DNA of 59,364 nucleotides from positions 1 through 59,364 of the forward strand of contig JANQQM010000229.1 of NCBI GenBank assembly GCA_028289365.1, written 5' to 3'. The DNA is from Salaquimonas sp. Lineage in GTDB: Bacteria; Pseudomonadota; Alphaproteobacteria; Rhizobiales; Rhizobiaceae. Both the position numbers and the translations under genes were made by a program. The first letter of the stretch is position 1. Each line of letters opens with the position of its first letter. The notes under the pieces are model-generated. The model was not told where the DNA came from. It saw nothing but the letters and a program-made list of their open reading frames with translations, and did no database searches. Shown one piece after another: positions 34,561-42,878 of the stretch.

Positions 34561-35546
34561 CCCGGTTACTCGCGGTAATCGCATTCCTGGTAACATTTCT
34601 TGCCGGTCATAACGCAATAGGGCATGAGCTACGACCAGGCTATCTCGAAGTCACCGAGACAAGCCCAAACAGCTATGATCTGCTGTTCAAGGTGCCGACA
34701 AACGGCCAACTTCGTCTACCCTTATTCGTGGCATTGCCAGAAGAATGTATTGAGACGTCGCCGATCGTATCCTCCCGAATTGACACTGCAGATATCAGCC
34801 GCTGGAAATCGGCTTGCACCGATGGTCTTGCCGGAAAAGAGATTGCGATCGACGGTCTTTCAGCGACCTATACCGATGCGCTGATACGGATCGTGAACCT
34901 GGACGGCACAGTGCAGACGTCACGAATTACACCGGATAATCCGATCGTATTAGTGGCTGCCTCACCGTCTGCCGGTGAAACCGCATATACCTATTTCATC
35001 CTTGGTGTGGATCACATCATCTTCGGATTCGACCACCTGCTTTTCGTATTTGCGCTGCTCCTGTTGATTGGTGATTTGCGCAGCCTGTTTTTGACGATTA
35101 CCGCCTTTACGGTTGCCCATTCGATCACGCTTGCGTTGGCGGCATTGGGTTGGTCGTCCGTTCCTCAACCGCCGGTCGAGGCGCTGATTGCGCTTAGCAT
35201 CTGTTTTGTGGCGGCAGAAATCGTGCGCAAGGAGCGCGGAATAATTGACTTTACGGCCAGTCATCCCTGGAGTGTCGCCTTCCTTTTCGGCCTATTGCAC
35301 GGATTGGGTTTTGGCGGCGCCCTGCGGGAACTCGGATTGCCGCAAAAGGATGTTCCGCTGGCGCTTCTGACCTTCAATCTTGGTGTCGAGGTCGGGCAAT
35401 TGCTGTTCGTTGCTGTTGTTGTGACTATCGGACTGGGAATCAAGAAACTGTTCAATGCCGAGTTGTCCTGGAAACGAAGCCTGCTCGCCTATGGAATCGG
35501 GATCGTCTCGGCAACCTGGTTCGTGCAGAGGATATTCAGTTTCTAG
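34557..35546 (+). CDS. HupE/UreJ family membrane protein
   Basis: The 329-residue protein has a signal peptide (about 1-22, ending AIG), an exported beta-rich domain (about 23-140), and five or six membrane helices (about 145-329). The HupE/UreJ pattern is FILGVDHIIFGFDHLLFVFALLLLI, FTVAHSITLALAA, FLFGLLHGLGFGGAL and LGVEVGQLLFV, with several His and Asp residues in helices that may bind nickel or cobalt. Members are metal permeases or cofactors of hydrogenase and urease systems. No such genes are here, so the transported metal is unknown. It overlaps the PpiC gene by 4 nt. Confidence 0.87.
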   Translation: MTRLLAVIAFLVTFLAGHNAIGHELRPGYLEVTETSPNSYDLLFKVPTNGQLRLPLFVALPEECIETSPIVSSRIDTADISRWKSACTDGLAGKEIAIDGLSATYTDALIRIVNLDGTVQTSRITPDNPIVLVAASPSAGETAYTYFILGVDHIIFGFDHLLFVFALLLLIGDLRSLFLTITAFTVAHSITLALAALGWSSVPQPPVEALIALSICFVAAEIVRKERGIIDFTASHPWSVAFLFGLLHGLGFGGALRELGLPQKDVPLALLTFNLGVEVGQLLFVAVVVTIGLGIKKLFNAELSWKRSLLAYGIGIVSATWFVQRIFSF

Positions 35547-35738
35547 AATGTTCCCAAAATGTCACAGGTGCCCATTTTTTGGGCCTGTTCGCCTGATTTA
35601 CCTATTTGCCAAAATGATAATACCGTATCTTTTTCCTGCAATCTTACTGAATCGGTGGGACGACAGGCTTAAATGGATGTTCGAGCATCTGATTGCCTGA
35701 CAAGACGGTTCGGTCAACGGGAAAATCGGGCGTATTCC

Positions 35739-36566
35739 ATGCAGATCAAAAATAATAAAATAATTGCAGGAGCAGCGGCTCTTGGAACGGTCTTCTTGTC
35801 ACAATCGGCATTCGCGGCAGATCCGATCGAAATCGAGGAAGATCCCGTACCTGTTGAAGAGCGAATTGATACCGGATGGAGTCTGGCGATTGACCCGCTT
35901 TATACTTGGTTACCGGGCATGAATGGCACTCTCGCCGGCGCCAATGGAAACTCTGTCAGCTTCGATGTCACTACCAAGGACATACTCGATAATTTCGATG
36001 AGTTCCTGCATGCGCTTGACGGGCTTTACATGGGCTCTGGTGAAATACGGTACAACCAGTTCGGTTTACTGTGGGATGTTGTCTATCTTGATCTGAGCGC
36101 TTCTGCGGAATTTGGAAACGTTATCAATGGTGCGCTGGATGCCAGTTTTAGTGTGACTATGGCAACAGTTGCAGGTAGTTACCGAGTGTATGAATCTGCA
36201 ACCGGCCACGCTGATGTATTTGCCGGCGCCACGTTCCACGACGTAGATATCTCCTTAGATGTCACAGTTGGACCGCTATCTGCGAACCCATCCGCTGGGG
36301 ATAGTTGGGTTGATCCCATAATTGGTGTCAAGGGCCTCCATTACCTGAACCCCAACTGGTTCGTGAAAGGCCGTGCGGTCTATGGCGGATTTGGTGTCGG
36401 ATCCGACCATTTTTATGATGTCGGCGGCTTTGTCGGCTACGAGACAGCAAGAGGTACCCAGATCTATGGAGGATGGCGTGTTGCCGATACGGACTATTCA
36501 AGCGACGACTTTGAATGGGACGTCCAGTTCACCGGGCCAATGCTTGGCTTCACCTTTAGGTTCTGA
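35739..36566 (+). CDS. Outer-membrane beta-barrel protein
   Basis: From ATG 35739, 275 residues. A signal peptide (1-26, ending QSAFA) is followed by an acidic stretch and then alternating beta-strands typical of a small barrel (about 10-12 strands). The last strand ends in Phe (MLGFTFRF), as required by the BAM complex. It resembles the alphaproteobacterial family of OMPs annotated as hypothetical. Function is unknown; it may be a porin or structural protein. Its gene stands alone between hupE and tRNA-Leu. Confidence 0.8.
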   Translation: MQIKNNKIIAGAAALGTVFLSQSAFAADPIEIEEDPVPVEERIDTGWSLAIDPLYTWLPGMNGTLAGANGNSVSFDVTTKDILDNFDEFLHALDGLYMGSGEIRYNQFGLLWDVVYLDLSASAEFGNVINGALDASFSVTMATVAGSYRVYESATGHADVFAGATFHDVDISLDVTVGPLSANPSAGDSWVDPIIGVKGLHYLNPNWFVKGRAVYGGFGVGSDHFYDVGGFVGYETARGTQIYGGWRVADTDYSSDDFEWDVQFTGPMLGFTFRF

Positions 36567-36603
36567 GCGAATTCGCCCGATCTGATACCGGACAGCATTC
36601 CCC

Positions 36604-36640
36604 GCACCGAACGATTGGTTTCGTGCATGATTTTTCTGGA
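36604..36640 (+). terminator. Weak terminator after the outer-membrane protein gene
   Basis: GCACCGAA and TTTCGTGC form an imperfect stem, followed by ATGATTTTTCTGG on the plus strand. It is positioned 38 bp after the stop codon. Confidence 0.4.
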
Positions 36641-36646
36641 TTTTAG

Positions 36647-36733
36647 TGGTGCGGTCGAGAAGACTCGAACTTCCACCCGTGTTACCGGACAGCGACCTCA
36701 ACGCTGCGCGTCTACCAATTCCGCCACGACCGC
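36647..36733 (-). tRNA. tRNA-Leu (anticodon GAG)
   Basis: The minus strand folds into a class II tRNA of 87 nt with encoded CCA. GCGGTCG pairs with CGACCGC in the acceptor stem, the anticodon loop is TTGAGGT (GAG, reading CUU/CUC), there is a long variable arm (GTCCGGTAACACGG...), and the T loop is GTTCGAGTC. The D loop reads GGCGGAATTGGTAGACGCG. All parts needed for a leucine tRNA are present. Confidence 0.96.
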
Positions 36734-36741
36734 ACTTGCCG

Positions 36742-36764
36742 AAAAACGGTCTTGATCCAAGACC
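36742..36764 (-). terminator. Terminator-like hairpin upstream of tRNA-Leu
   Basis: GGTCTTG/CAAGACC (7-bp perfect stem, 3-nt loop), followed on the minus strand by GTTTTT. It lies only 14 bp before the tRNA and in the same orientation, so it would stop or pause transcription entering from upstream. Confidence 0.45.
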
Positions 36765-36893
36765 ATATCGGCCTGGCGCATGTAGCAAAAGCACGCGGCT
36801 GAAACAAGGGCAATCTGCAACCAAAACCGATTGAACAACGGCAATGGCGACAATCATTGCCAATTGACCATTGGGCGCGCTATTGGTTGCCTG

Positions 36894-37631
36894 ATGAACA
36901 CCATTCTCAATACAGGTACAGTTCCTGCATCAAGCTCTGACCGACCGGTCATGGCCGCTTTGTCCTCCTCGCCACCGGTTGGATGGGAGGTCACTGACGG
37001 GTTGACAGAATATGAGGCCGCGGTTTCCCGTATGGAGTTGCTCGCTTCGGAAATCGCCGCCGGAAAGGCAGATGAGCGCGTCTGGCTTGTGGAACACCCT
37101 CCCCTTTATACGGCGGGCACCAGCGCCAAGGATGACGGCCTTCTTGAGCCGGACAGATTTCCGGTTTTTCAGACAGGTCGTGGCGGAGAATATACCTATC
37201 ACGGGCCCGGTCAGCGTGTTGCCTATACCATGCTGGACCTGAAACGAAGAAAGCCCGATGTCCGTGTGTTTATTACGACGCTCGAAGACTGGATTATCGC
37301 CACGCTTGCGGACTTCAACGTTCGAGCAGAACGTCGTGCCGGGCGTATAGGGGTCTGGGTCGAGCGACCCGACAAACCGCCCATGCAGGACGGCAGCATG
37401 CGGGAGGAGAAGATTGCTGCGATCGGGATCCGCCTACGCCGTTGGGTCAGCTTTCACGGCATATCCATCAACGTGGATCCCCATCTAAGTCACTTTGATG
37501 GAATCATTCCGTGCGGAATTGCCGATTATGGGGTTACCAGCCTGGTGGATCTTGGCATTCCGGCGAGCATGGATGACGTTGATGTCGCGCTAAAGCGGAA
37601 TTTCGAGCGGTATTTCGGCGATATTGGCTAA
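36894..37631 (+). CDS. lipB: Lipoyl(octanoyl) transferase LipB
   Basis: From ATG 36894, 245 residues. The family motifs are complete: [21 protein letters not shown] (97-116), the general-base Lys173 in [17 protein letters not shown], and the acyl-carrying Cys207 in [13 protein letters not shown]. LipB transfers octanoate from acyl carrier protein to the E2 and GcvH apoproteins, the first step of lipoate assembly. The extra N-terminal 30 residues are variable. No clear ribosome binding site helps decide between 36894 and 36951. Confidence 0.94.
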   Translation: MNTILNTGTVPASSSDRPVMAALSSSPPVGWEVTDGLTEYEAAVSRMELLASEIAAGKADERVWLVEHPPLYTAGTSAKDDGLLEPDRFPVFQTGRGGEYTYHGPGQRVAYTMLDLKRRKPDVRVFITTLEDWIIATLADFNVRAERRAGRIGVWVERPDKPPMQDGSMREEKIAAIGIRLRRWVSFHGISINVDPHLSHFDGIIPCGIADYGVTSLVDLGIPASMDDVDVALKRNFERYFGDIG

Positions 37632-37666
37632 TCGCCGAAATTTGTTTCCGTACGAGCCTGGATCAA

Positions 37667-38701
37667 TCAGGCGGAGATCGCTTCCTTGTCCATCAAGTCC
37701 TGGACCTTTGGATCGACGTCATGGCTTTCCCGCTTCAGGAAACTCAATAGGGCGCGTTCATTGTCGTGGATCACGCCGTCGGCATGCAATCTGTCGATCA
37801 GCCACTGAGCTTCTGCCGCATCCAGTTTTTCAGCCTCTAACTCGGCACGGGCCTGCTTCTCGTTACGGATCTTCCAGGCTTTTTCAATCTGGCTGTGTGC
37901 ATCATCGAATATACCGTCAAAGAAGCCGCGGGAGAACATGCCCTTAATGCCGGAGACGGCGCCAGCCAATGTGCCCGCTACATCAGTATCGGTATCGTTC
38001 AGCCACTCTTCGCGGGCCAAAGCCTCGATACGCGACGGTGCGCCATAAGTGGCCGCTGCCAGCAGGTAATTGCCGATTGCCTTGACGAAGAGTTCCCTCC
38101 AGGCCGGGTGATTTCCTTCCGGAGCCAGCGCATCATTGAGGTCGAACAGGAATTCCGCTTCGGTCTTCGAAATGGAGATACCGCCTTCACCACCAAAGGC
38201 ATAGAGCACAGCGCGGATCAATTCCACTTCAGCCTCGCCAATGACACCCATTCGCAGCGTACGCCCGTTGGCTAGCGGTCCCTCGCCTTCAAGTACGGCA
38301 TGGGCGATCTGATCCAGCGTAAAGCCGACCAGCACCTCTGGTGAAGATTGTGACTTCGACAAAATGCGGACCAACAGTTCAAGCTCGTTCGCTGCCTCAA
38401 CGCGTCCATCGGCCTTTACTGCGTCAATTATCCACTGGGCGTTGTCGACAGTAACATAACCGCGCGGTTCTGCCTGATTCACGGTGTAATCGGTTAAAGC
38501 CTCGACAAAAAATTCGTTCCATTCGGGGCATTTGTCCTGGACGCGGGTATTCAATGCCAGCAAAGCATCGGCTTCCTGGATGGAAACCACGCCGTCGCGG
38601 AAGACTTCACCACGAAAATAGAGGACATCCTGTGCGCTGATCTTGTTTTCCTCAGCGAGAATACCCGCGAATCCGTTCGCGCCGATATTTGTCTCGTTCA
38701 T
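37667..38701 (-). CDS. TerB-like repeat protein of unknown function
   Basis: The 344-residue, helical protein has no signal peptide or membrane segment. Four short segments share the pattern DGxxxxxE (Asp36-Gly37...Glu43; Asp98-Gly99...Glu105; Gly173-Gly174...Glu181; Asp308-Gly309...Glu315), like the acidic motif of TerB/tellurite-resistance helices. Two longer units duplicate as A-C-B-C': 21-75 resembles 155-212, and 86-122 resembles 295-331. The repeats may bind a divalent metal. It lies between lipB and the ATP12 gene and shares no operon. Confidence 0.65.
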   Translation of the reverse strand: MNETNIGANGFAGILAEENKISAQDVLYFRGEVFRDGVVSIQEADALLALNTRVQDKCPEWNEFFVEALTDYTVNQAEPRGYVTVDNAQWIIDAVKADGRVEAANELELLVRILSKSQSSPEVLVGFTLDQIAHAVLEGEGPLANGRTLRMGVIGEAEVELIRAVLYAFGGEGGISISKTEAEFLFDLNDALAPEGNHPAWRELFVKAIGNYLLAAATYGAPSRIEALAREEWLNDTDTDVAGTLAGAVSGIKGMFSRGFFDGIFDDAHSQIEKAWKIRNEKQARAELEAEKLDAAEAQWLIDRLHADGVIHDNERALLSFLKRESHDVDPKVQDLMDKEAISA

Positions 38702-38917
38702 CTTTAGCCCTTCCGTCGAAAACCGTTATTTCAACGAATGCTACAGGATCACATTTGATATTTGGCGAAGGAACAGGGTTAATAATCAGTAAATAAAACA
38801 ATGGCTTATGCAAGGTCGACGGCCCTTCGTCAGGCAAAATTTCAGAATCAAGTGTTCGTAATTTGAATCAACGAAACGCCCCAGCGCTTTGAAAAACTGT
38901 GTCTTTTTGAGTTTCGG

Positions 38918-39694
38918 CTAGGACAGGGATTTAAGCATTGCGACTGCAGCCTTGAACTCCTGCTCCCTGATATTACGCCGGGTAGCGGCCACATCATCTT
39001 CGCCCCAGTGTTCAATATTCCAGTCTTCGTCGACATGGGCGGCTGTCCAAACCTGATCTGATGAAAGGAATTCGCGAGCAATTGCCAGAGCGAGCATTGC
39101 AGAACCCGTCAATGAGGTAATGGTGTGGAGACAAGCCAGGGAAATGGTATCTTCGTGGGCTCGCAGGCCGGCGGAGAATACCGAGATTGCTTCTTTCGGC
39201 TGGGCAACATGAACAATGCCTTCTGCCAGAATGAAGTTTGCGCCCAATTCGTCACGCAGCCAATCCAGAACCGGGTCCCAAGTTTGGGCCTGACGCTCAA
39301 CCAGACCGGCAGGCGCGTCAGCTCGGTATAAAAGAAGATCGGACGATGCGAATTTGAGAATGTCCTCGAAAACAGCCTGCGGGTCGCTCGCAACCCCGTC
39401 CAATGCGGTATTGGCTAATCGGGTCGCCGGCATTTTGGCGGGGTCGATCTCGGTTTCCTGCGCATCGAATTCATCGGCAATCAACCTGGCCGTATTTTCA
39501 AATGGCAAAACCAAGTCTGACCGCGCCGGCGTCTTGATCGGTTTACCGTCAAGAAGCACCGCAAATCCGTTTGGTGTTTCGGAAACTTCGACGGTCTTAT
39601 AAAACCGTTTTGGCAGCGGTGTTTTCATGGCCTGTTGCGCGGTCTTGACCGGATCAGCCCCCTGCCCGAGTACTTCTTCAAATATGTCACGCAT
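38918..39694 (-). CDS. ATP12-family F1-ATPase assembly chaperone
   Basis: Started at ATG 39694, with a GGGAGA site; this overlaps the RluA-family stop by 8 nt. The 258-residue protein shows the ATP12 pattern: KRFYKTVEVSETPNGFAVLLDGKPIKTPARSDLVLP, IDPAKMPATRLANTALDGV, and the ...TWDPVLDWLRDELG and ITSLTGSAMLALA segments. In mitochondria ATP12 protects the F1 alpha subunit before assembly; the bacterial role is inferred to be similar. It is the last gene of crcB-rluA-atp12. Confidence 0.9.
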   Translation of the reverse strand: MRDIFEEVLGQGADPVKTAQQAMKTPLPKRFYKTVEVSETPNGFAVLLDGKPIKTPARSDLVLPFENTARLIADEFDAQETEIDPAKMPATRLANTALDGVASDPQAVFEDILKFASSDLLLYRADAPAGLVERQAQTWDPVLDWLRDELGANFILAEGIVHVAQPKEAISVFSAGLRAHEDTISLACLHTITSLTGSAMLALAIAREFLSSDQVWTAAHVDEDWNIEHWGEDDVAATRRNIREQEFKAAVAMLKSLS

Positions 39695-40688
39695 TGTCTT
39701 CTCCCGCCAGCTCCTGGTCGAATGCAAGCAAGTTGAATGTCTGTTCCATATGGGGCGGCAGCGGTGCGGAAACATCGATCATACCGCCATCTGGATGCGG
39801 AATTCGAATTTGTCTTGCATGCAAATGCAGGCGTTTTTGAATGCCGCCGGGAAACTCCCAGTTTTCAACATCAAAATATTTTGGGTCCCCGATAATCGGA
39901 TGACCGATGCTGGCGGTATGCACTCGCAATTGATGCGTGCGACCGGTAATCGGTGAAAGTTTGACCCAGCTCAGGTTTTGGCCCGCGGTTTCCAGTACCT
40001 CATAGACCGTTTCGGCATGGTCGGCATCCGGTTCGCCGTGATTGGCGACGCGCATGCGATCTCCTTCTTCGGTCCTTTCCTTGACGAGCCAGGTGGATAT
40101 TCTTCCCTCGCGTTTTCTTGGAACGCCACGACAAACAGCCCAATATATTTTTTCCGTGTCGCGATGGCGGAAAGATTTGGTTAGTTCAGCGGCGGCACCT
40201 CGTGTCCGGGCGACAACTAGCACGCCGGAAGTATCGCGATCCAGGCGGTGTACGAGTCGTGGCTTCTCTCCCTTTTTACTGCGCATCGATTCCAACATCA
40301 TATCAATGTGCCGCGATACGCCTGATCCACCCTGAACCGCCAGACCGGCAGGCTTGTTAAAGACAAAGACTTTCTTGTCCTGATAGAGCATCATGTCATT
40401 GAGGACGTCGGCATCGTTGCGGTCGCGAATGGTCGTAGCGGTCATATGGTGACTGCGGTTCTTACCTGATGCTCCCAGACCCGTTACCATGGGTGGCAGG
40501 CGGACAATCTGGTCTTTCGACAGTCTTGTGTCCGACTTGACCCGACCACCATCAACTCTGATCTGGCCAGAACGCAGTAATTTTTGCAATTGGCCAAATC
40601 CCAGTCCCGGGAAATGCAATTTGAACCAGCGGTCGAGACGCATTCCCGCTTCGTCTGCATCGACCGGCCTGTTTTCGACGGCGCTCAT
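39687..40688 (-). CDS. RluA-family pseudouridine synthase (RluC/RluD-like)
   Basis: ATG 40688 overlaps the crcB stop as ATGA, which fixes the start. The 333-residue protein has an N-terminal S4 RNA-binding domain (about 16-75; MRLDRWFKLHFPG) and the catalytic core with HRLDRDTSG (Asp150 the nucleophile), then GRTHQLRVHTASIGHPIIGDPKY. It isomerises uridine in 23S rRNA. The context does not decide between RluC and RluD; RluC-like is more likely from length and the S4 type. Confidence 0.92.
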   Translation of the reverse strand: MSAVENRPVDADEAGMRLDRWFKLHFPGLGFGQLQKLLRSGQIRVDGGRVKSDTRLSKDQIVRLPPMVTGLGASGKNRSHHMTATTIRDRNDADVLNDMMLYQDKKVFVFNKPAGLAVQGGSGVSRHIDMMLESMRSKKGEKPRLVHRLDRDTSGVLVVARTRGAAAELTKSFRHRDTEKIYWAVCRGVPRKREGRISTWLVKERTEEGDRMRVANHGEPDADHAETVYEVLETAGQNLSWVKLSPITGRTHQLRVHTASIGHPIIGDPKYFDVENWEFPGGIQKRLHLHARQIRIPHPDGGMIDVSAPLPPHMEQTFNLLAFDQELAGEDNA

Positions 40689-41065
40689 GCCGCGCTCCGT
40701 ATCAACCAAAAGCCGGTCATGATGGCCAGCAAAGATATCACGACGCTTGCCAAGGCATAGGCAATGGCAATTGCCGGCGTGCTCTCACGCCAAAGCAACA
40801 CAAAGTCGAGCGAGAAGGCAGAAAACGTCGTAAACCCACCCAGAAAACCGGTCGCAAGAAGCAGGCGCAGTTCGTTCGTGCTGCCGCCAGTGCGCCGCAC
40901 CAGCCAGCCGACCAGCAGGCCCATTAGCAGCGACCCGAACACGTTGACGAAAAGCGTCCCCCAGGGAAAACCCAGGCCGAACAGGCGGATTGCCGCAAGA
41001 TTGGACAGGTGGCGGGCCACGGCACCGCAAGCGCCACCGGCAGCAACGATCAAAATATGGTACAT
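40685..41065 (-). CDS. crcB: Fluoride ion channel CrcB (Fluc)
   Basis: From ATG 41065, 126 residues and four membrane helices, the usual length of a Fluc monomer. The signature segments GGACGAVARHLSN, GTLFVNVFGSLLMG and LATGFLGGFTTFSAFSLD are present, including the Asn and the Phe-box residues lining the pore. It exports fluoride as a dual-topology dimer. It lies first in crcB-rluA-atp12. No fluoride riboswitch was recognised in its leader. Confidence 0.93.
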   Translation of the reverse strand: MYHILIVAAGGACGAVARHLSNLAAIRLFGLGFPWGTLFVNVFGSLLMGLLVGWLVRRTGGSTNELRLLLATGFLGGFTTFSAFSLDFVLLWRESTPAIAIAYALASVVISLLAIMTGFWLIRSAA

Positions 41066-41190
41066 GGCAAAGTCTGATAACCGGTTTGTGCTTCCCGCGA
41101 AAGACCGCATATCCGAAATAGGCGATCTAAGCGAAAATTCAAAAAACGGTTTTCAACCTTTCCATGTCGACTTTGACGAGCGGAGTTTCG

Positions 41191-41475
41191 CTAACAGACC
41201 TGTATTTCGCATAGTGCAAATGTAAACGGAGCGACTTCGCCAATCCGAGAAGCGTCAAACATGCGGCCATCGTCGCACTGGACACGGGCTTCGTAGGTGG
41301 GTTGTCCACCCAACACGCCCTCCTGCATTCTGACGATATAGATGACCTCGCATTGCTTTTCAGCCGCGATCTGGAAATTCAGGTCTTCGAGCCAGGCTGG
41401 GTCTGTCGATTGGGCAATTGCGCTATTTGACAACAGGAAAAGAGAGAATACGGAAACTAGACAAGTTTTCAGCAT
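41191..41475 (-). CDS. Small secreted hypothetical protein with four cysteines
   Basis: ATG 41475 has a strong GGAGGT 4-9 nt upstream. The 94-residue protein has a signal peptide (about 1-21, ending NSAIA) and a mature part of about 73 residues with Cys at four positions (KQCEV, VQCDD, LCEI, and the C-terminal Cys), which probably form two disulfides in the periplasm. No family is recognised. It lies 61 bp downstream of rarA on the same strand. Confidence 0.7.
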   Translation of the reverse strand: MLKTCLVSVFSLFLLSNSAIAQSTDPAWLEDLNFQIAAEKQCEVIYIVRMQEGVLGGQPTYEARVQCDDGRMFDASRIGEVAPFTFALCEIQVC

Positions 41476-41536
41476 CAATACCTCCATTGGTTGGAGGCAG
41501 GATGCGCCAAGTTCGCCAGACCGGCATTGATCGGGG

Positions 41537-42856
41537 TCAACTTCCACCGGAAGAACGGTTCTTCCTTAGGTTTTCCCAATACTGCAAACGCTTGTAAATC
41601 TCACGTTCAAAGCCGCGTTCGGGCGGATTATAAAACTTCATTCGGCCCATTTCCGTCGGGAAGTAGTCCTGACCCGAAAAGGCATCCGGCTGGTCATGGT
41701 CATAGAGATATCCATCGCCATAGCCTTCACCCTTCATCAGCTTTGTCGGAGCATTCAGAATGTGCTTGGGCGGGAGCAGGGAACCGTGCTCGCGGGCTGC
41801 CCGCATTGCTGATTTATAGGCTGTATAGACCGCGTTCGATTTTGGCGCGCATGCCAGATAGACACAGGCTTGAGCCAGTGCGAGTTCTCCTTCCGGAGAA
41901 CCGAGGAAATCCCAGGTCTGCAGGGCAGAATTCGCAATTGCCAATGCCTGCGGATCGGCATTGCCGATGTCTTCACTTGCCATGCGTATCATCCGCCGCG
42001 CGATGAAGTGACGGTCTTCTCCGGCATCCAGCATTCGCGCCAGATAGTATAGGGAGGCATCCGGATCCGAGCCGCGTACGGCCTTGTGCAGTGCGCTGAT
42101 CAGATTGTAATGACCGTCCTGGCCTTTATCGTAGATCGGGGCGCGGCGCTGGAGAATTTCCTGTAACTGGGCTTGTGAATAGACTTCACCGCTTTCTACA
42201 GTCCGCCAGACTTCTTCTGCCAGCGACAGGACTGCACGGCCATCTCCATCGGCCATTCCAATCAGCATCTTTCGCGCTTCGGGATCAAGCGGCAGGGATT
42301 GCTCGAGAAACTGTTCGGCGCGGACAAGAAGCTTTTCCAGGCTTTCTTCGCCTAACGACTTGAAGGTCAGGACATTGGCTCTGGAAAGCAAGGCGGCGTT
42401 TAACTCGAAGGATGGATTTTCCGTCGTCGCACCGACCAGCACGATCGTTCCATCTTCCATGACCGGAAGGAAACTGTCCTGTTGTGCCCGGTTGAAGCGA
42501 TGAATTTCATCGACAAACAGCATTGTCGTCTTGCCATTTGTCCGGCGAATTCGGGCAGTCTCGAAAATTTTCTTGAGATCGGCAACACCGGAAAAAATCG
42601 CCGATAGCTGCTCGAATTCCAGGTTTGTTTCGTCGGCGAGCAGCCTCGCAACGGTTGTTTTGCCGGTGCCGGGCGGCCCCCAGAAAATCAGGCTGCCGAG
42701 CGTGCCAGAGGCAATCATCCGGGTAAGTGAGCCCTGCTTACCAGTCAGATGTTCCTGCCCGACAACTTCACCGAGCGCTGCTGGCCGCAGACGTTCTGCC
42801 AGGGGTTGATAACCACTTTGGTGAGGTTCTGGATCGCTACCGAATAGGTCCGCCAT
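41537..42856 (-). CDS. rarA: Replication-associated recombination protein RarA (MgsA)
   Basis: ATG 42856, 22 bp after the DegP stop, gives 439 residues; the longer ORF would overlap that gene. Walker A is GPPGTGKT (60-67), Walker B FVDEIH (114-119), with sensor-1 VGATTENPSFELN and the C-terminal tetramerisation domain (KSNAVYTAYKSA, YGDGYLYDHDQPDAF). RarA acts at blocked replication forks and interacts with SSB. It follows the protease gene directly; this pairing is common in Rhizobiales. Confidence 0.96.
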   Translation of the reverse strand: MADLFGSDPEPHQSGYQPLAERLRPAALGEVVGQEHLTGKQGSLTRMIASGTLGSLIFWGPPGTGKTTVARLLADETNLEFEQLSAIFSGVADLKKIFETARIRRTNGKTTMLFVDEIHRFNRAQQDSFLPVMEDGTIVLVGATTENPSFELNAALLSRANVLTFKSLGEESLEKLLVRAEQFLEQSLPLDPEARKMLIGMADGDGRAVLSLAEEVWRTVESGEVYSQAQLQEILQRRAPIYDKGQDGHYNLISALHKAVRGSDPDASLYYLARMLDAGEDRHFIARRMIRMASEDIGNADPQALAIANSALQTWDFLGSPEGELALAQACVYLACAPKSNAVYTAYKSAMRAAREHGSLLPPKHILNAPTKLMKGEGYGDGYLYDHDQPDAFSGQDYFPTEMGRMKFYNPPERGFEREIYKRLQYWENLRKNRSSGGS

Positions 42857-42878
42857 TGGAGCTACGGGATTCGAACAG

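Noticed and set aside
41066-41190. Fluoride riboswitch upstream of crcB
   Set aside because: The leader lacks the conserved GGNGATGG and CTGATGGCTCC-like elements of the crcB motif.
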